In this document: one piece after another, positions 1 through 12,228 of the stretch
Numbering within the stretch: position 1 is the first letter of the stretch
Layout of the letters: every line of letters begins with the position of its first letter
Assembly: GCF_034702125.1 (NCBI RefSeq)
Contig: NC_085875.1
Location: 17,128,506-17,192,505 of the forward strand
DNA from: Engraulis encrasicolus
Lineage: Eukaryota; Chordata; Actinopteri; Clupeiformes; Engraulidae
Length of the DNA stretch: 64,000 bases
Direction of reading: 5' to 3'
Notes under the pieces: generated by a model
What the model saw: the letters and a program-made list of their open reading frames with translations, nothing else
What the model was told of the DNA's origin: nothing
Database searches by the model: none
Made by a program: the position numbers and the translations under genes

Positions 1-2732
1 TGCATAAAAATAGGCCGAAATCGCATTTTTTAAGGTTATTAGCAGTATTTTCTCTGTACCTGGATAAAAAAGGAGATAGCCACAATTAACCACAGTAAAT
101 ATTCTTGTATGTACGATATTAACAAAATAAAAAAGGAATTTTGAAGCTGGCATTTTCAGGTGGTCAGATTCATTGCATCAAAATATATGCAAATTAGTGC
201 ATGTTTAATTAGATAATAGCCTAATTAGCATATTTAAACATAAAATATAGAAAACTTGTAATACATTTTTTTCTCCAATTCATACGAGTAATCATCTGAT
301 AAAGTTTCATATTGATATCTGCAAGTTAAAAAAAATACCCTATTCACCTACAGTGTCTCGCCTTATTTGTGGGATTGCTGTTATGAAAGGGTTAATTATT
401 ACCCCATATTGGGTTTGTTTCAATAAGGGCAGTGTTAAGGCAGTCCAATGTGAATGTTTTTCAGGTAATATAAGCAATTTGGTACATTTTGTAACATTAT
501 TCACAGTAATATTAGGTGTCTTTAGTTTTTTGTCATAATTTGCATTTATGGGACAATAAAGGCTCAAAATCTGGAAATGCTCAAGTGATATCACCGGGCA
601 TCGTCTGAAATCTTGAAGACTTGCCTAAAATCTATCAGATAAAGCAAAAAAAAGAACTTTATCAAAGAAATCTGGGTTCAACCCCACGGCTCCCGGACTA
701 ATGTCATAGCTGGCGCTAACATGAAACCACAATGTTGGAGAAGCGCGCCTCCTTGGTGTGTTAAATTAGTGGGGAGGGGTTATCCAGAGGTGGGCAGCCT
801 TGGGCCAACCCCCTCAATGGATTTGGGGCACCTAAGTCTCCACCCCTTCCGGGCGGCTTCTGGGGCTGGCAACGGAAAAACTTTTGACTGGGCTGTAATG
901 GACTGATCAAAGCTATTTTCCGACCCACCTCGCATTTCCCCGTCGATCACACATATGCTGTGCCTCAGAATTAATAACAACCAATGGTGTGCTTGTTGAC
1001 TTCACTTGGCAAGCGATTTTTGAGTTGTGAGTGTGTAAAAATATGTAATTATTTGGACTACACTACAGACGTCGCATGTCCGACGTGCAGCCACTTAAGC
1101 CACGGTGCAGCGGTAGGGTTGGCTGTGCCTCGGTTCACGTCAGATATGCGAGGCGCAAGTGTAGTCTCCAACACAGTTTTGCACAAAAGCTAAAATAACG
1201 TTTCTTGCGTGCCGAAAATGAGTGGTCTTACGACGCAAATCCAAACCTTTTAAATTCACTGTCATCATATGTGAAATCCGGAGCACATGCCAAACGGGAT
1301 GAGGATTTAGCTTGACTCGCTCCATTGACTCGCATTCAAAATTTTGCGAGCTCCTGCCCCATGTATCGGAAGTAGAAGGGCGTGACTTAGGTGCCCCATC
1401 GGGGGGAAGTGTTATGGCTCAGACCGAGGAGCTGGTGTGAAATTCAAATGGGTGATTCACAGAAAAGGCCTTGGTGGTTTTTTTTTCTATGCATGGAGTG
1501 CTAACAGGACCAGAAGAGACCCAAACATGAGTAGGAAAGCCCCCAAAAAGTGATTTTGCAATATGTTCCCTTTTTAACGAAGGCAACAGGAACTCAACAA
1601 CCGCAGAAAGTGAAAATGTAATGCCATGGGAACCTGAAAAAGGTGCTTTGAAATTTTGATTGTACAACACCACAGTAGGCTATAAGAGAGTTACACAGAT
1701 TACACAGATAACACAGATTGATTGTCAGTCTGAGTCCACACTTTGGCTTACTGTGATATGGTTGCTTTGTGTTGCTATGAATGGAAAAGATGCTCCAGTC
1801 CCAACTTGCCAGTTTTACTCTTGCACTAACTTGCATATAATTGAACTTATACACCGCTCTGGAAATGATAATAATGATGATATTATGATGATAATAATAA
1901 TAATAACATAACATTTTTTAATAATATTTTTTTTTCTGATTTTTGAATGGGCCCCAAAAGTTGCTCTACCTAGACTGAGTGTGGGGAAACATAATTGATT
2001 TGTCAATGGAGGGTGGGGTGTCAGAGAAACACGAGGTCACAAGAAAAAGCAGATCACGAGAGGTATTAGTTTGGAATGAACCCAAAGATGGGGGAAGGAC
2101 TGGGATATGACCCAGCAGGCTGGGCTTGAACCTGGGGATAGCGAATGATAAAAAATAACCACAATGGGATGGTTATAACTCTCATGGAGAGCACAATTAC
2201 CCTTATTTTTTGTATGTGAAGAGTTCAGATGCAAAACCCCCTAAGTGCCATTTCAGAAAATAATCTTAATTCATTTTTATTTAATACAAAGCTATCAAAA
2301 TTGCATATTTTTACATTTTATTTATGTAATATAACTATTTATATGTATTATCAAGTACATAAATGTAAACCAAACCAACAACGGGGTTCTCTAGAAATAT
2401 AGAAGTGCAGGACTTCAGAAATGGAGTTAGGGGGTTTTGCAACTGAACTCTTCATGTATTTATGTATCCATCGTCCTGGATTGGAATGTGTTTGTTCACA
2501 GGTAAATTGAAAGGACACATAACCAGTTATGCACAGGGCAGGAATGGGACAAAAAGGGTAGCACACCTGAGCGTTCGCGTGACATGTTATGTGCAGCCAT
2601 TCTGTGCATAAGCAAGCATTGTTCATGGGTACCCCTGGGTATTTCTGAGTGGCCTAGTGTCTAAGAAAATACAAAAGCCCAAAAGCATGAGGAGTGTCGG
2701 CCAACCGGGAAATGACCTCTGTGGCAGATCAT
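1..2732. other. AT-rich gene-free stretch
   Basis: No supported gene; ORFs are short and unlike proteins. It contains the dispersed repeat at 215-353, a short CACAGATTA-type tandem near 1690-1722 and (ATA/ATG)n runs near 1866-1915. Confidence 0.5.
215..353. repeat. Dispersed repeat, copy 1
   Basis: A run from the GCCTAATTAG area through AAAACTTG.AATACATTTTTTTCTC, GTAATCA.C.G.TAAAGTTTC and TATTCACCTA matches 14283-14410 with indels. The family is not recognised. Confidence 0.55.
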
Positions 2733-3035
2733 GGGTGCGTTCCAATATGCAACCTTGTTTCCTCCACTTGTGCTTGTGGCCTCCCCCGCCTCCTGGCCCA
2801 TCCTCCGTGGAGAAAACAATGTAGTTGCAGCTGTCAGCCTAGCCACAACAACTTTTGGGGGACCGTTTTTCATTCACCATCCCAATTGCAAATGAGAAAA
2901 AGACTTTACAATTGAGCTTTTGCAAGATATTGAACTATAATGCAGTTGTCAGTGATGTCATCATGACATGTTACTTCCTGGTACGAGGCCACAAGCACAA
3001 GTGGAGGAAGCAAGGTTGCATATTGGAACGCACCC
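2733..3035. mobile_element. Palindromic MITE, GGGTGCGTTCC family, copy A
   Basis: The left end GGGTGCGTTCCAATATGC and the right end GCATATTGGAACGCACCC are near-perfect inverted repeats. CAT flanks both sides as a possible 3-bp duplication. The interior has no ORF of note. Diverged relatives occur near 37244, 59004 and 63076. Confidence 0.8.
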
Positions 3036-3247
3036 CATGGCCAGGCTGTGCACCTTGTCAGCAGAGCACACCGCAGTAATGACAGACACATTTAGTTAGT
3101 GTGCAAAATATTTAGAGACAAAACAGAGGATCAGATTGAAGAGACAGAGCACACTCAGGGACTGCAGCAAAATGTTTCTTTTCACAAACCAAAATCAAGC
3201 AGTCCATTCTCCTCCCAGTGTTGTATTCTGTTTGCCTGGTTAACACC

Positions 3248-3279
3248 AGACCTAATCACAAGTGAGATTAGGTCTGGGG
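3248..3279. repeat. Hairpin CCAGACC...GGTCTGG
   Basis: CCAGACCTAATC and GATTAGGTCTGG form a 12-bp stem with a short loop. The same outer stem recurs at about 44554-44601 and 49705-49750. Confidence 0.5.
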
Positions 3280-3937
3280 AGTAGGGGGCAGAATACGTGC
3301 CTATTATGACACACTGCCCTGCTCTCTGATTGGGCAGAGAAACCAGAGATTCTTTAAGCAACTCTCTACTCTCTCTGGAGAAACTGTTAAATATGCACAA
3401 AAACTCAAAATCTGAAAAAGACAGGCTCAATTTTTTTTCTTTTATTGTACAGTGATCCAAAAGATATCTCACAAACACCTTTATATAATTTTGTGTAAGA
3501 AACGTGGAATATTGAATGCAATTTCATGAATAAATATTACAGGCCTATCTAGTGTGGTTGCTCTGTCTAAAACGAGCAACCCATGGTCATCCGTTCTGTC
3601 TAAATCTGAGATGGTCAAGTGTGTGTGTGTGTGTTTAGTTACGTATCACAACCTACACCAAATGTCGGCCTCACAAAGTCACACAACACCATTTTATGTG
3701 TGTCTGATAGGACTTTATTTTTTGTGCAGTGAGCCAGGCATAATGAACAAATAGGCCTACTAAACATAATTGAAATGAAAAGAACATGGCTTACATGTAT
3801 ATTCAACGTAACAACATGCCACCTTACTCCTATTAACCAAAACATTTTTATGTAGCCCAATACAATTCACAAGTTTGCAAAGCAATTATTTGCTTGAATT
3901 TCTATCCATTTCAAATCCTTGGCTGAGCCCTATACTA

Positions 3938-5030
3938 TCACTGCCCTTGACCAACTATGGTGTTAATTCCAGTTTTAGCAGCTTGAAAATATCGCTGCCA
4001 ATTGGTAAACATATTTACCACCTGTCCTCTGGTAGTCTCAACACGGACTCGTCTCGCATTCTGATTCCCAATATATTTGTCCCTTGCCAGCCAATCTACA
4101 TATGCCTCCTCCTCATTCATGGCCTGTACGAAGCGATTCACATCACCGACAACTTCCTGGGTTTCTGCTGCAAGCCAATGTGTAAGGGCCTGCTTCAGCA
4201 CTCGACTGTACTCACCATATATCAGTGCATTAGCATTGATGTACAGCTCATCTTCATCAAAATGCGCTGTGTGTTTGGAATATGGTAGGTCTCCTTCATG
4301 AAATCATCCACAACTTTGTGGTAAAATGAAATTACACCATTGTTGATAACATGCTCTCCCCTTCTGGACCTTTTACCATCATCAGCAAGAGGGTCGTTTA
4401 ACTGAAAATTCTGGTTGATGCGTAGGATCTTCCGCAGTGTCGTTTCTCGAGTGTCTTGCATTTTCTTCTGATCAGCCTTAGATCTCACTGGCGGCCCCCC
4501 GGTCTGTGGACGTACCTTTCCCTTTCCCACTTCTATGATGAAGGCCTTCAGGTTCGTATCAGGAACACCTGGAAGACACAGCATACAATCAAACATTTTC
4601 TGATATCTGCAAAAACACAAATCTTTAAGCCTAAGGGTCTTTCCACCATGCCACCAGAAAAGAAAACTAAGCACAATAAAAATGTCAATTATGAAAAACA
4701 AGAAAAGAGACAGGTCATTCAAGGCATACAATACGTACTTGCCACATCCATTGCAGCCTGGCCAGATGCTTTGCCTGAGGAGAATCTAAAAGTTGATGAT
4801 GATGACGATGTTGAGCTGTCAGACGCATATCCTGAAGAACTCCTGAAAGACTTGTCATATTTGCCTTTCTGTCCAAGCCTTCCATTGATGACTTTAAGTT
4901 TCTCATCTGCCAGAGCCTTTTTATCAGCAGCTACAGCCAGAACCCACTCCACAGCCTCTTTCACCGATCCCACCACTGGAAGGAGGCCATCGATGAAGCC
5001 AACCCATACCAGGTGTCCAGCACTCGTCAT
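3938..5030 (-). pseudogene. Unrecognised spliced gene, frameshifted
   Basis: Exon A (5030-4739) starts MTSAGHLVWVGFIDGLLPVV, has a Ser-rich stretch (SSSGYASDSSTSSSSSTFRF) and ends at the donor A|GTACGT. Exon B begins at 4568 after the acceptor TGTCTTCCAG and continues in the correct phase (SVPDTNLKAFIIEVGKGKVR, then RETTLRKILRINQNFQLNDP, then VVDDFMKETYHIPNT). A one-base slip near 4275 is then needed to keep reading HFDEDELYINANALIYGEYS through to LAAETQEVVGDVNRF..MNEEE and a stop at 3938. A matching donor, acceptor and phase argue for a real gene. The slip suggests decay or a sequencing error. I do not recognise the family; a transposon-encoded protein is possible. Confidence 0.5.
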
Positions 5031-5755
5031 TGCAGGAGGAACTCAACTGGACATTAGGAAAGGGACATATTGTTCATTGATTTTTGTGACCTCCAAAATC
5101 ATGCTACTTATATAGAAAATATACAGTACTCTTTACACCCTGCTCTTTTATAGTGAAGTCTTGTTGGTAATGTTTAGCTTCCTGAGGATAATTCTGTTTT
5201 GGAAATACAATAGATTGATGTAAGTATTTTTCTTCAGTTGAAGCAGTGTAGGCCTATGTAAGCAATATTTACTGTTTCTCAAAAGTAGGGAAATAGAGGA
5301 TATTTTAGTTGGTTACCAAAATATTTTGTCAAGCTTTTGTCATACTAACAGAAAGATCTGAAATTATTATGAGGAACAACTTTCACACCAATGACAGAAC
5401 TGTTCTAATTCATATGAATCACAATAGCCAAATGAAATCCAATCTTGAGTCAAGTAATGTGTTATCACATGCCACTGCAAATAACATTTGACAGCGAGAA
5501 CAATTGTTAAAGTTTTTTTGCCTTACCCGGTAATATGTTCAGAGGAACAATACACGTCAGTGCTGTGGAGAGTTTGGGCTGAGGTTGAACAAAGCACCAC
5601 CAACAGTGAAATGGAGATCGGTTCTCAACGGCCTCTGCACCCAAGAGGAGCGAAGGACTTAAGTAGAAGTCAAGCTATGTCTGATTAGCAGATGTTTTAG
5701 GGAAGTGTGTTGCTGATTGCCAAACCTGCAGTGAGACTGCATGATCTACCAGTCA
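5031..5755. other. Gene-free stretch
   Basis: Upstream flank of the 3938-5030 locus. No gene or repeat with recognisable termini was seen. Confidence 0.4.
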
Positions 5756-5939
5756 GTGGTGTAGCGTAGAACGCGGGTATACGGAGTATACCACTTCTAC
5801 ATTTCAGGGATTTCAGTATACCCACTTAAAATTGATTGATCCATTGTTTTGAATGGCACAAATATATACAGTATACCCACTTCAAAAAAATCTCAAATAT
5901 ACAGTATACCCACCATAAAAAGGTAGACTACACTACTGC
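5756..5939. mobile_element. Small MITE-like repeat with GTATACCC motifs
   Basis: The left GTGGTGTAGCGTAGAACG and right TAGACTACACTACTGC are imperfect inverted ends. GTATACCCAC occurs three times inside. It is probably a degraded TIR element. Confidence 0.5.
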
Positions 5940-6403
5940 TACCAGTAGCATTCCAGTAACTGCCCATGTACATGATCTCAGCTATCTTAGATATTCTCTG
6001 CAACATGGGTGTCACTATAGATTTGAGAAATAGGCTTAGCCCCAGGATTGCGGAGGAATACACCTGTGTCTAGCAAGATGCTTTGAGGAAGGCTGTTGCT
6101 GATTGCCAAAACCGCGGCATGAGACTGCATGATCTAGCATTCCAGTAAATGCCCATGTGACCTCAGATATCTTAGATACAGCCTACAGTAAAAAAAGGGG
6201 CCCAATTTACCGGAATTCACATATTGTGCAATGAGAACATCATCTCAGAGTCTTTTTCACTCTTATCAACTTTTCAATGCCTTCAAGAAGAAACTCTGAA
6301 CATGGTTGTATCATTCATGTATAGTATACATTGTTTACCAAGCATGAAATATTATAAATATTAAACCAATATAAAAATGTATGCCATGGTTGTTTTGTCC
6401 ATA

Positions 6404-8085
6404 CAGGGTTCATACACTTTTTCACCAATTTTTTTCCATGACTTTTCCATGACTTTTCCAAAACCTTTTTCTGAATTTCCAGGACCGAAAAACCAATGAC
6501 CAATCGCGCGCGGGGGGTGGGGGCGTATTAGGCTACATTACAGGCTATATTACGTAGCCTATATTATAAATATGTAATTACTGTATATATTTATACTATA
6601 GACTATGGCATATTATATTATATATTACATAGCCTATATTACAAATATGTAAACAATAAACATATTCATACTATAGGTTATCTTTTACTACAAGCTATAA
6701 GCAACCATTATACTTCATGTTGTATTACATTAATTCTGCTATTATTCACCAATGTTATATAATTCGCTTGTCTAATGTACAGTCAGAAATGAAAATGAAT
6801 AGGCCTAGGCCAGCCTATAGCAAATTAGGTCGTGAAATCATCATGAAGACACATTTGTATCAACATGCTCTCTATGGAGATGGATAAATGCTCATCCTGC
6901 CAAAGTAAGAAATCATAGGCCTGCCTACTACACCTGCCTAAGCACAACAGTCCAAAGCTCCTGTAAGAATGATAATGTTGTCATTTGTTGTGGTCGTTGC
7001 TGGAGCAAAAAAAAAAAAAGACTGCACTGTTCGTGGCATAGTTCTAGTCTGACGCCCACTCAAGGAGATGCTAGGGTGAGTTTCATTTTGTGTTACAACG
7101 ATCTGACCGATTTGAAAACAAAGCCACAGATGACTTTTTCAAACTCTAGTCACGCTGCCGTTTACCGTATTTCAAAACATGCGCGTCATGCAGACATTGG
7201 TAATCGTTTGGCTCGCGGTCAGCTGCACATAGACTACTGTACGGATTTCATGTAATCTTTCAGCACACTGGACAAGTTCACTCGCAGGCAGCAGGTGCAT
7301 TGCTTATCAATATCAAAATCTCGGGGCTTACCGAAAGCATAAAGGTTCGCTTGGTGCCCTATCTGGCAAATTAAACCAAGACCAAACAGGTCTTAGGATT
7401 GTATTCCTTTTGGCATTAGCTACGTTTCAGTGGAACCGCTAAATATTTTAAAACGCGTATAACTGCTAACCTGTTAGTAGCTGAGGAGGTAACCGCCTGC
7501 TGTATCTTGCCCTTCAGGTGGCTAACAAGTGCCGCTGCTTCGCCCATATCGGACGGACACATCACAACTTTCGTCCTCTCCAGCCATTGTTGATCATCTT
7601 TTCAGAAAGTTAAGCCGCGCATTGTTGAAGTAACACTTCGCGACATGCTGTAATATCGTACAGAACCCCATTTCTTTTCTAGGATTAGAGCTATGATCAC
7701 CTCTCACCACCACGCACACACTACATCTAGCTCGCGCGTTACGAGGCGGGTTGCAAGGTGTGACTGATTTCTAGCGCCAAAAACGCTTGAAACCCGCCTG
7801 GAGCCATTACAACATGCGTTATTTGAAACTCACTCAATTTGGCAACACATGGTTAGGCAGACGCAGCCTGCACTAGACAACATTTCCACGAGAACTCGGA
7901 CATTTAGATTTTATTACGCCGTGGCATCAACTTCATAAAGATAATTGATGAAACACTGGATGGATTTCCATGACTTTTCCAAAACTTTTGACCAAAAATA
8001 CGTTTTCCATAACTTTTCCAGGCCTGGAAATTTGAATTTTCAAATTCCATAACTTTTCCAGGTTTTTCATGACCGTACGAACCCT
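6404..8085. mobile_element. Non-autonomous TIR element, CAGGGTTC ends
   Basis: It starts CAGGGTTCATACAC and ends GTACGAACCCTG. The subterminal regions carry inverted arrays of TTTCCATGACTTTTCC-like words at both ends. TCCATA flanks both sides (TGTCCATA if the end is taken two bases shorter), which suits a hAT-like or related superfamily. The interior is about 1.6 kb with no long ORF. A minus-strand coding-like segment lies near 7480-7560. Confidence 0.75.
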
Positions 8086-8312
8086 GTCCATAGCAATCCT
8101 CATGATCCTTATGATTGCTGTAGAAATTACACTATTAGGTGACATTGGCATGATACAAAAATTGTCGTATTGAAGGCGAAGGTGTGTGTGTGTGTGTGTG
8201 TGTGTTATTTGAGAATTGTATGTTCTCTGTGTAAATTGCATTTGGGATGAAAGATTTCATATAGGCCAAAACTGCATAGGTTATTTTCTTGGCCAAAGGC
8301 ACTTAACTTACC

Positions 8313-8679
8313 TTAAAGGGACACTGTGTGAGATTTTTAGTTGTTTATTTCCAGAATTCATGCTGCCCATTCACTAATGTTACCTTTTTCATGAATACTT
8401 ACCACCACCATCAAATTCTAAGTATTCACTATGACTGGAAAAATTGCACTTTTCATACATGAAAAGAGGGATCTTCTCCATGGTCCGCCATTTTGAATTT
8501 CCAAAAATAGCCATTTTTAGCTGCAAAAATGACTGTACTTGGACCACACTAGAAAATATTTGTTTATTACGTAGTAAACCTTCATTTAAAGATCAAATTT
8601 GGCAATAGGCAGCCCCGTTTCAATGAGCAGCATAGTTGCAGTACCTTTTTTGACCATTTCCTGCACAGTGTCCCTTTAA
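8313..8679. mobile_element. MITE with TTAA target duplication
   Basis: TTAAAGGGACACTGTG at the left and CACAGTGTCCCTTTAA at the right are perfect 16-bp inverted ends that include the TTAA site, typical of piggyBac- or Kolobok-type insertions. No coding capacity. Confidence 0.85.
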
Positions 8680-9149
8680 CCTAACTCGATAAGTTTTGAC
8701 AAGTTGCATTGAATAGAATGCCACAAAGTCACAATGAAAACATCATCTCACTGTCTTTTTCACTCCTATCAACTTTTCAATGCCTTCAAGAAGAAACTGA
8801 ACATGCTTCATAGGCTATACCAAACATGGATATTGTGATTATTAATAACTACAATAACTCATGAGTGTCAGGTAGAAACATTTTGTTTAACAAACAATAT
8901 GCTGTCTAAATAGCGTGCTCTATCATCTTGGTAGAGAGCAACAAAGTATAGGCTTCTCTTCTGCCACTCTCTCTGCCTTGTTCTGCTTAGCCCTATGCAT
9001 GGGTTCGCCGTGTTTGTAAACACAGTGCTGTGAGGAGGGGCAAGACACTGGCAGCCAACCATGTGAGCTAATGTTTTGACCATGTTCATGTCTCTCTTGA
9101 TTAATTCCAGAAGCCACAGCCTTCTCATGTAGAGGACACACACCATAGG
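8680..9149. other. Gene-free stretch
   Basis: No gene. The words ATCATCTCA.TGTCTTTTTCACTC and AACTTTTCAATGCCTTCAAG at about 8738-8793 repeat a run at about 6238-6292, so another old duplicated fragment is present. Confidence 0.4.
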
Positions 9150-10749
9150 CGGCGCTACAGCAAGACTCTTGGGGAAGCTAAAAAAAAAAATAAAAAAATA
9201 AAAAAGGGGGGGGGGGGGGGGCGTCATCGGAGAAACTGTTGTGGTATCAGGGTCCGGGGGCACTGAATCAGTTGCCACGCAAGGCCCTAACCGCGGCTTT
9301 TGTATATTATCATGACATTAGATGATGTTGAAACAAAATGATGAACAAATAAAACGGAACATTTCCATGCGCAACTACGGGTCTTCATGCTCGTGCGCCA
9401 ATGGAACTGTCAAACGCGACAGGCACACACACGCGCACACACACACACTGAAGGCAGGAGAGGAAGACGGCTAGTTGCCACACCATGGACTATTATCTCG
9501 CAAAAATGTCTCGAGCAATCAAATCATACACCAGACTGACATTTTCATGCGCTAGGTCACTCTACCTCCATCAGACCGGTATCAAAACTCGCAATCAAAC
9601 TCGCAAAACTAATGACGAGGCAAAATGCGCACACACGGGGGGAGACAGGAGAGCAAAGAAGCCAGCTGATTGAGCATATTACCATGCCCAAAAATATCAA
9701 AATGGGGCTATCATATCCAACAGACATATCAGATGTCGGTTTTGCAGCCCAAATAATACAAATATGCTGTAATTTTGAATTTCTATTTGAAGTAGCTTGT
9801 AATGTAGTTCACTACATTTTCCAGATGGCTGTAGCTAGCTTAATATTTCTATTGGATGTAGCTTGTCTAGGGGAGCTAAATGTTAGCTTACTAGTAGCTT
9901 GCGCAGCCAGACACTGTTCTCGCTGCCTCGCACTGTAGTCTACACTGTTCACTCCAGTCACACGCAGATGCCCAACAAACACAAGCGAATCTACACACAT
10001 CACATTACATATGGTAACTAAACCACCCGGGCAGCCCACCATGAATTCAGGAAAGGGGTGCATTTTTGAAAGTGGTGTTAGCTTGGTGACAGGATAGCAC
10101 AGGTGATTTGCTTTGAACTGAAGTGATGGCTAGTTAGACGGAAGACAAGTAGACAACTACATCGATAACAACATTGACAACAACATTGCCAACAAATAGT
10201 AAACTTAGTGCTTCGGCGAGCACATCAGGGGGAAAACGGATTTCCTACCTTATTCTGTCTTGTTAATTCCTGTTACTTGAAGATAGAGGCAAAATATCCA
10301 TTTAGATTCGCCAAATAGGCTATCCATTTATTTATAGATACCTCAAGAGGAAAATTTCAACATTGTGACCTATGGCTGGTGAAAAAAAAAACGAATGATC
10401 TGAAAATGAAATGTAGTGGAATCCCAATTTATTCCAGGGGTCATTTTTATCGAGATATTAAACATTCCAGATTTCATTTCGTAAGCAACGAGACCGCCTC
10501 GTTGCCTGGCTCTCTGTTGAAGCCAGTAGAACTGACACCTGATTGGTTGACCGCAGCATGACATCGCCGCAACGAAACTAGATCTACTAACAAGGTGGAT
10601 AGGCCATTCAGCAGGAAACCCTCGTTTTGGTTCATTGTGTGTGCCTGCGACATTCCATCGCTGGATATAAAAAAATATATATTTTAAAATTTCCTTTTAT
10701 TTATTTCTTATGACAACTTTGGGGAAGCTAAGCTTCCCCTAGCCTCTTA
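9150..10749. mobile_element. 1.6-kb TIR element, GGCGGCGCTA ends
   Basis: GGCGGCGCTA at the left and TAGCGCCGCC at the right, each with a CTTGGGGAAGCTA-type word next to it, give inverted termini. A G homopolymer lies at about 9207-9222. No transposase ORF was found; short ORFs only. Confidence 0.55.
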
Positions 10750-10823
10750 ATAGCGCCGCCCACATACAGTACACACATCACAACATGCACCACAGAAGTA
10801 AGCCACAGCCTTTGCATGTAGAT

Positions 10824-10866
<43 letters not shown>

Positions 10867-10867
10867 C

Positions 10868-11100
10868 ACATTATTACATTACATTGCACTTAGCTGACGC
10901 TTTCATTTTTTTCAAAGCGACTTACAACTATTATTTTTTAGGGTATTGGTTACAGTCCCTGGAGCAATGTGGGGTTAGGTGCCTTGCTCAAGGGCACTTC
11001 AGCCATGGATGGAGATGTGGGGAGAGGTCAGGGGGGATTCGAACCAGCAACCCCTAGATTGAAAGACCAACTCTCTAACCACTAGGCCACGACTGCCCCC
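10868..11100 (-). mobile_element. tRNA-derived SINE
   Basis: Read on the minus strand, the head at about 11100 carries GTGGCCTAGTGGTTAGAG (box A-like) and GGTTCGAATCC (box B). It is followed by the widespread fish SINE body with CTTGAGCAAGGCACC and CAGCTAAGTGCAATG. It sits beside a (CA)n run at 10827-10862. Confidence 0.8.
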
Positions 11101-12228
11101 CGCCATGGCTACACACATCACAACATGCACCACAGAACCAGAGCCATGGAAGTAAGAGTTAGGCTTATCCTATTGACCTCTGTGTTCCATTTTTACACAA
11201 AGATGGCAGCTCAAGGAGCCTTTGAAGTACAGATTGCCATTGACATAGTTCCAAAATAGTTCCAGGAAGTCCGTGTCGAACACAGAAAGTGCAGTAGAGC
11301 TAAATGTAATTCATTTTCATTCATTTTTACTCATCTTGGCTTGTTATGTAGTGGTTCCGTGTTAGTCTCTAGTGAGAATATAACCGCTGCCCAGAATTAT
11401 TTGAATCATGTCACCAGCCGAGTTCCTGTACCCCGGTTGTCACAACTCTGAATTCCATGGCTCTGCACAGAACTAAACACACACATTGGTTCATCTATTC
11501 TGGTCATGTCAATGTCATGGTCAATAAGCTTCGACTTTTTTCGCATACCTCAGGAGATGGCCCATGGGTCACTCAGCAACAACTTAAAGAAACTCCCGCA
11601 CACTGACCATTTCGCTGTTCATTCTTTAATGACGACGTTTCAGTACTAGACCTTCATCAGGCAATCATGGTCAATGTCATGGTCAATAACATTTTAAATC
11701 TACACCAAGGATTTTGTCACCCCTCATGTTGGTATTTTTTCCATTACCAACATAGCTGTACTGTGCCATGCCAGCCCTCAAGTGTTGTGGTTTATCCGGC
11801 AGTACCTGAATAAATTGTTTCATTCTTCCCTGTAGCACCATGCCATTCCAGTTTTTCCTCCAATGGTTTTGGCTCATTTCTTGAAATCAAGCTGAAATTA
11901 TCCAAGTAACAAATAGCCAAACCTGCTTGCAATTTTTCACAAGGGAATGCCGTTTCTTGTGTTTTTGATGACATCAAAAGCTATTTCCATCATAAAAGGT
12001 TTGGGCAGCTGAGGGGCATCATACAGCAACCTGTAGTCTGGGGTAGGACTGCACGATATATCGAAAATGTATCGATAGATTTTAATTTGACTTCCAAAGA
12101 CTGAAAAAAATGCTGCTTCCAGCTTGAAGCAGCCAGTAAACATGAGGAATGCAAACACAGTTCATGTCAGCTGGATGAGTACAATAAGGGCAGATTACTG
12201 GTGATATGAAGTGCAGCGAGGTTCGAGA
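11101..12228. other. Gene-free stretch
   Basis: No supported gene. ACACATCACAACATGCACCAC at about 11110 repeats the same run at about 10774, so the SINE is bracketed by a short direct repeat of local sequence. CGATATATCGAAAATGTATC at about 12053 resembles MITE termini. Confidence 0.4.

Noticed and set aside
4456..5115. 219-aa plus-strand ORF
   Set aside because: It is antisense to the better supported spliced minus-strand gene and crosses its intron. Its composition looks like a shadow.
10868..11100. A possible functional tRNA gene on the minus strand
   Set aside because: Box A and B are present, but the sequence continues into the standard SINE body and lacks a complete tRNA fold.
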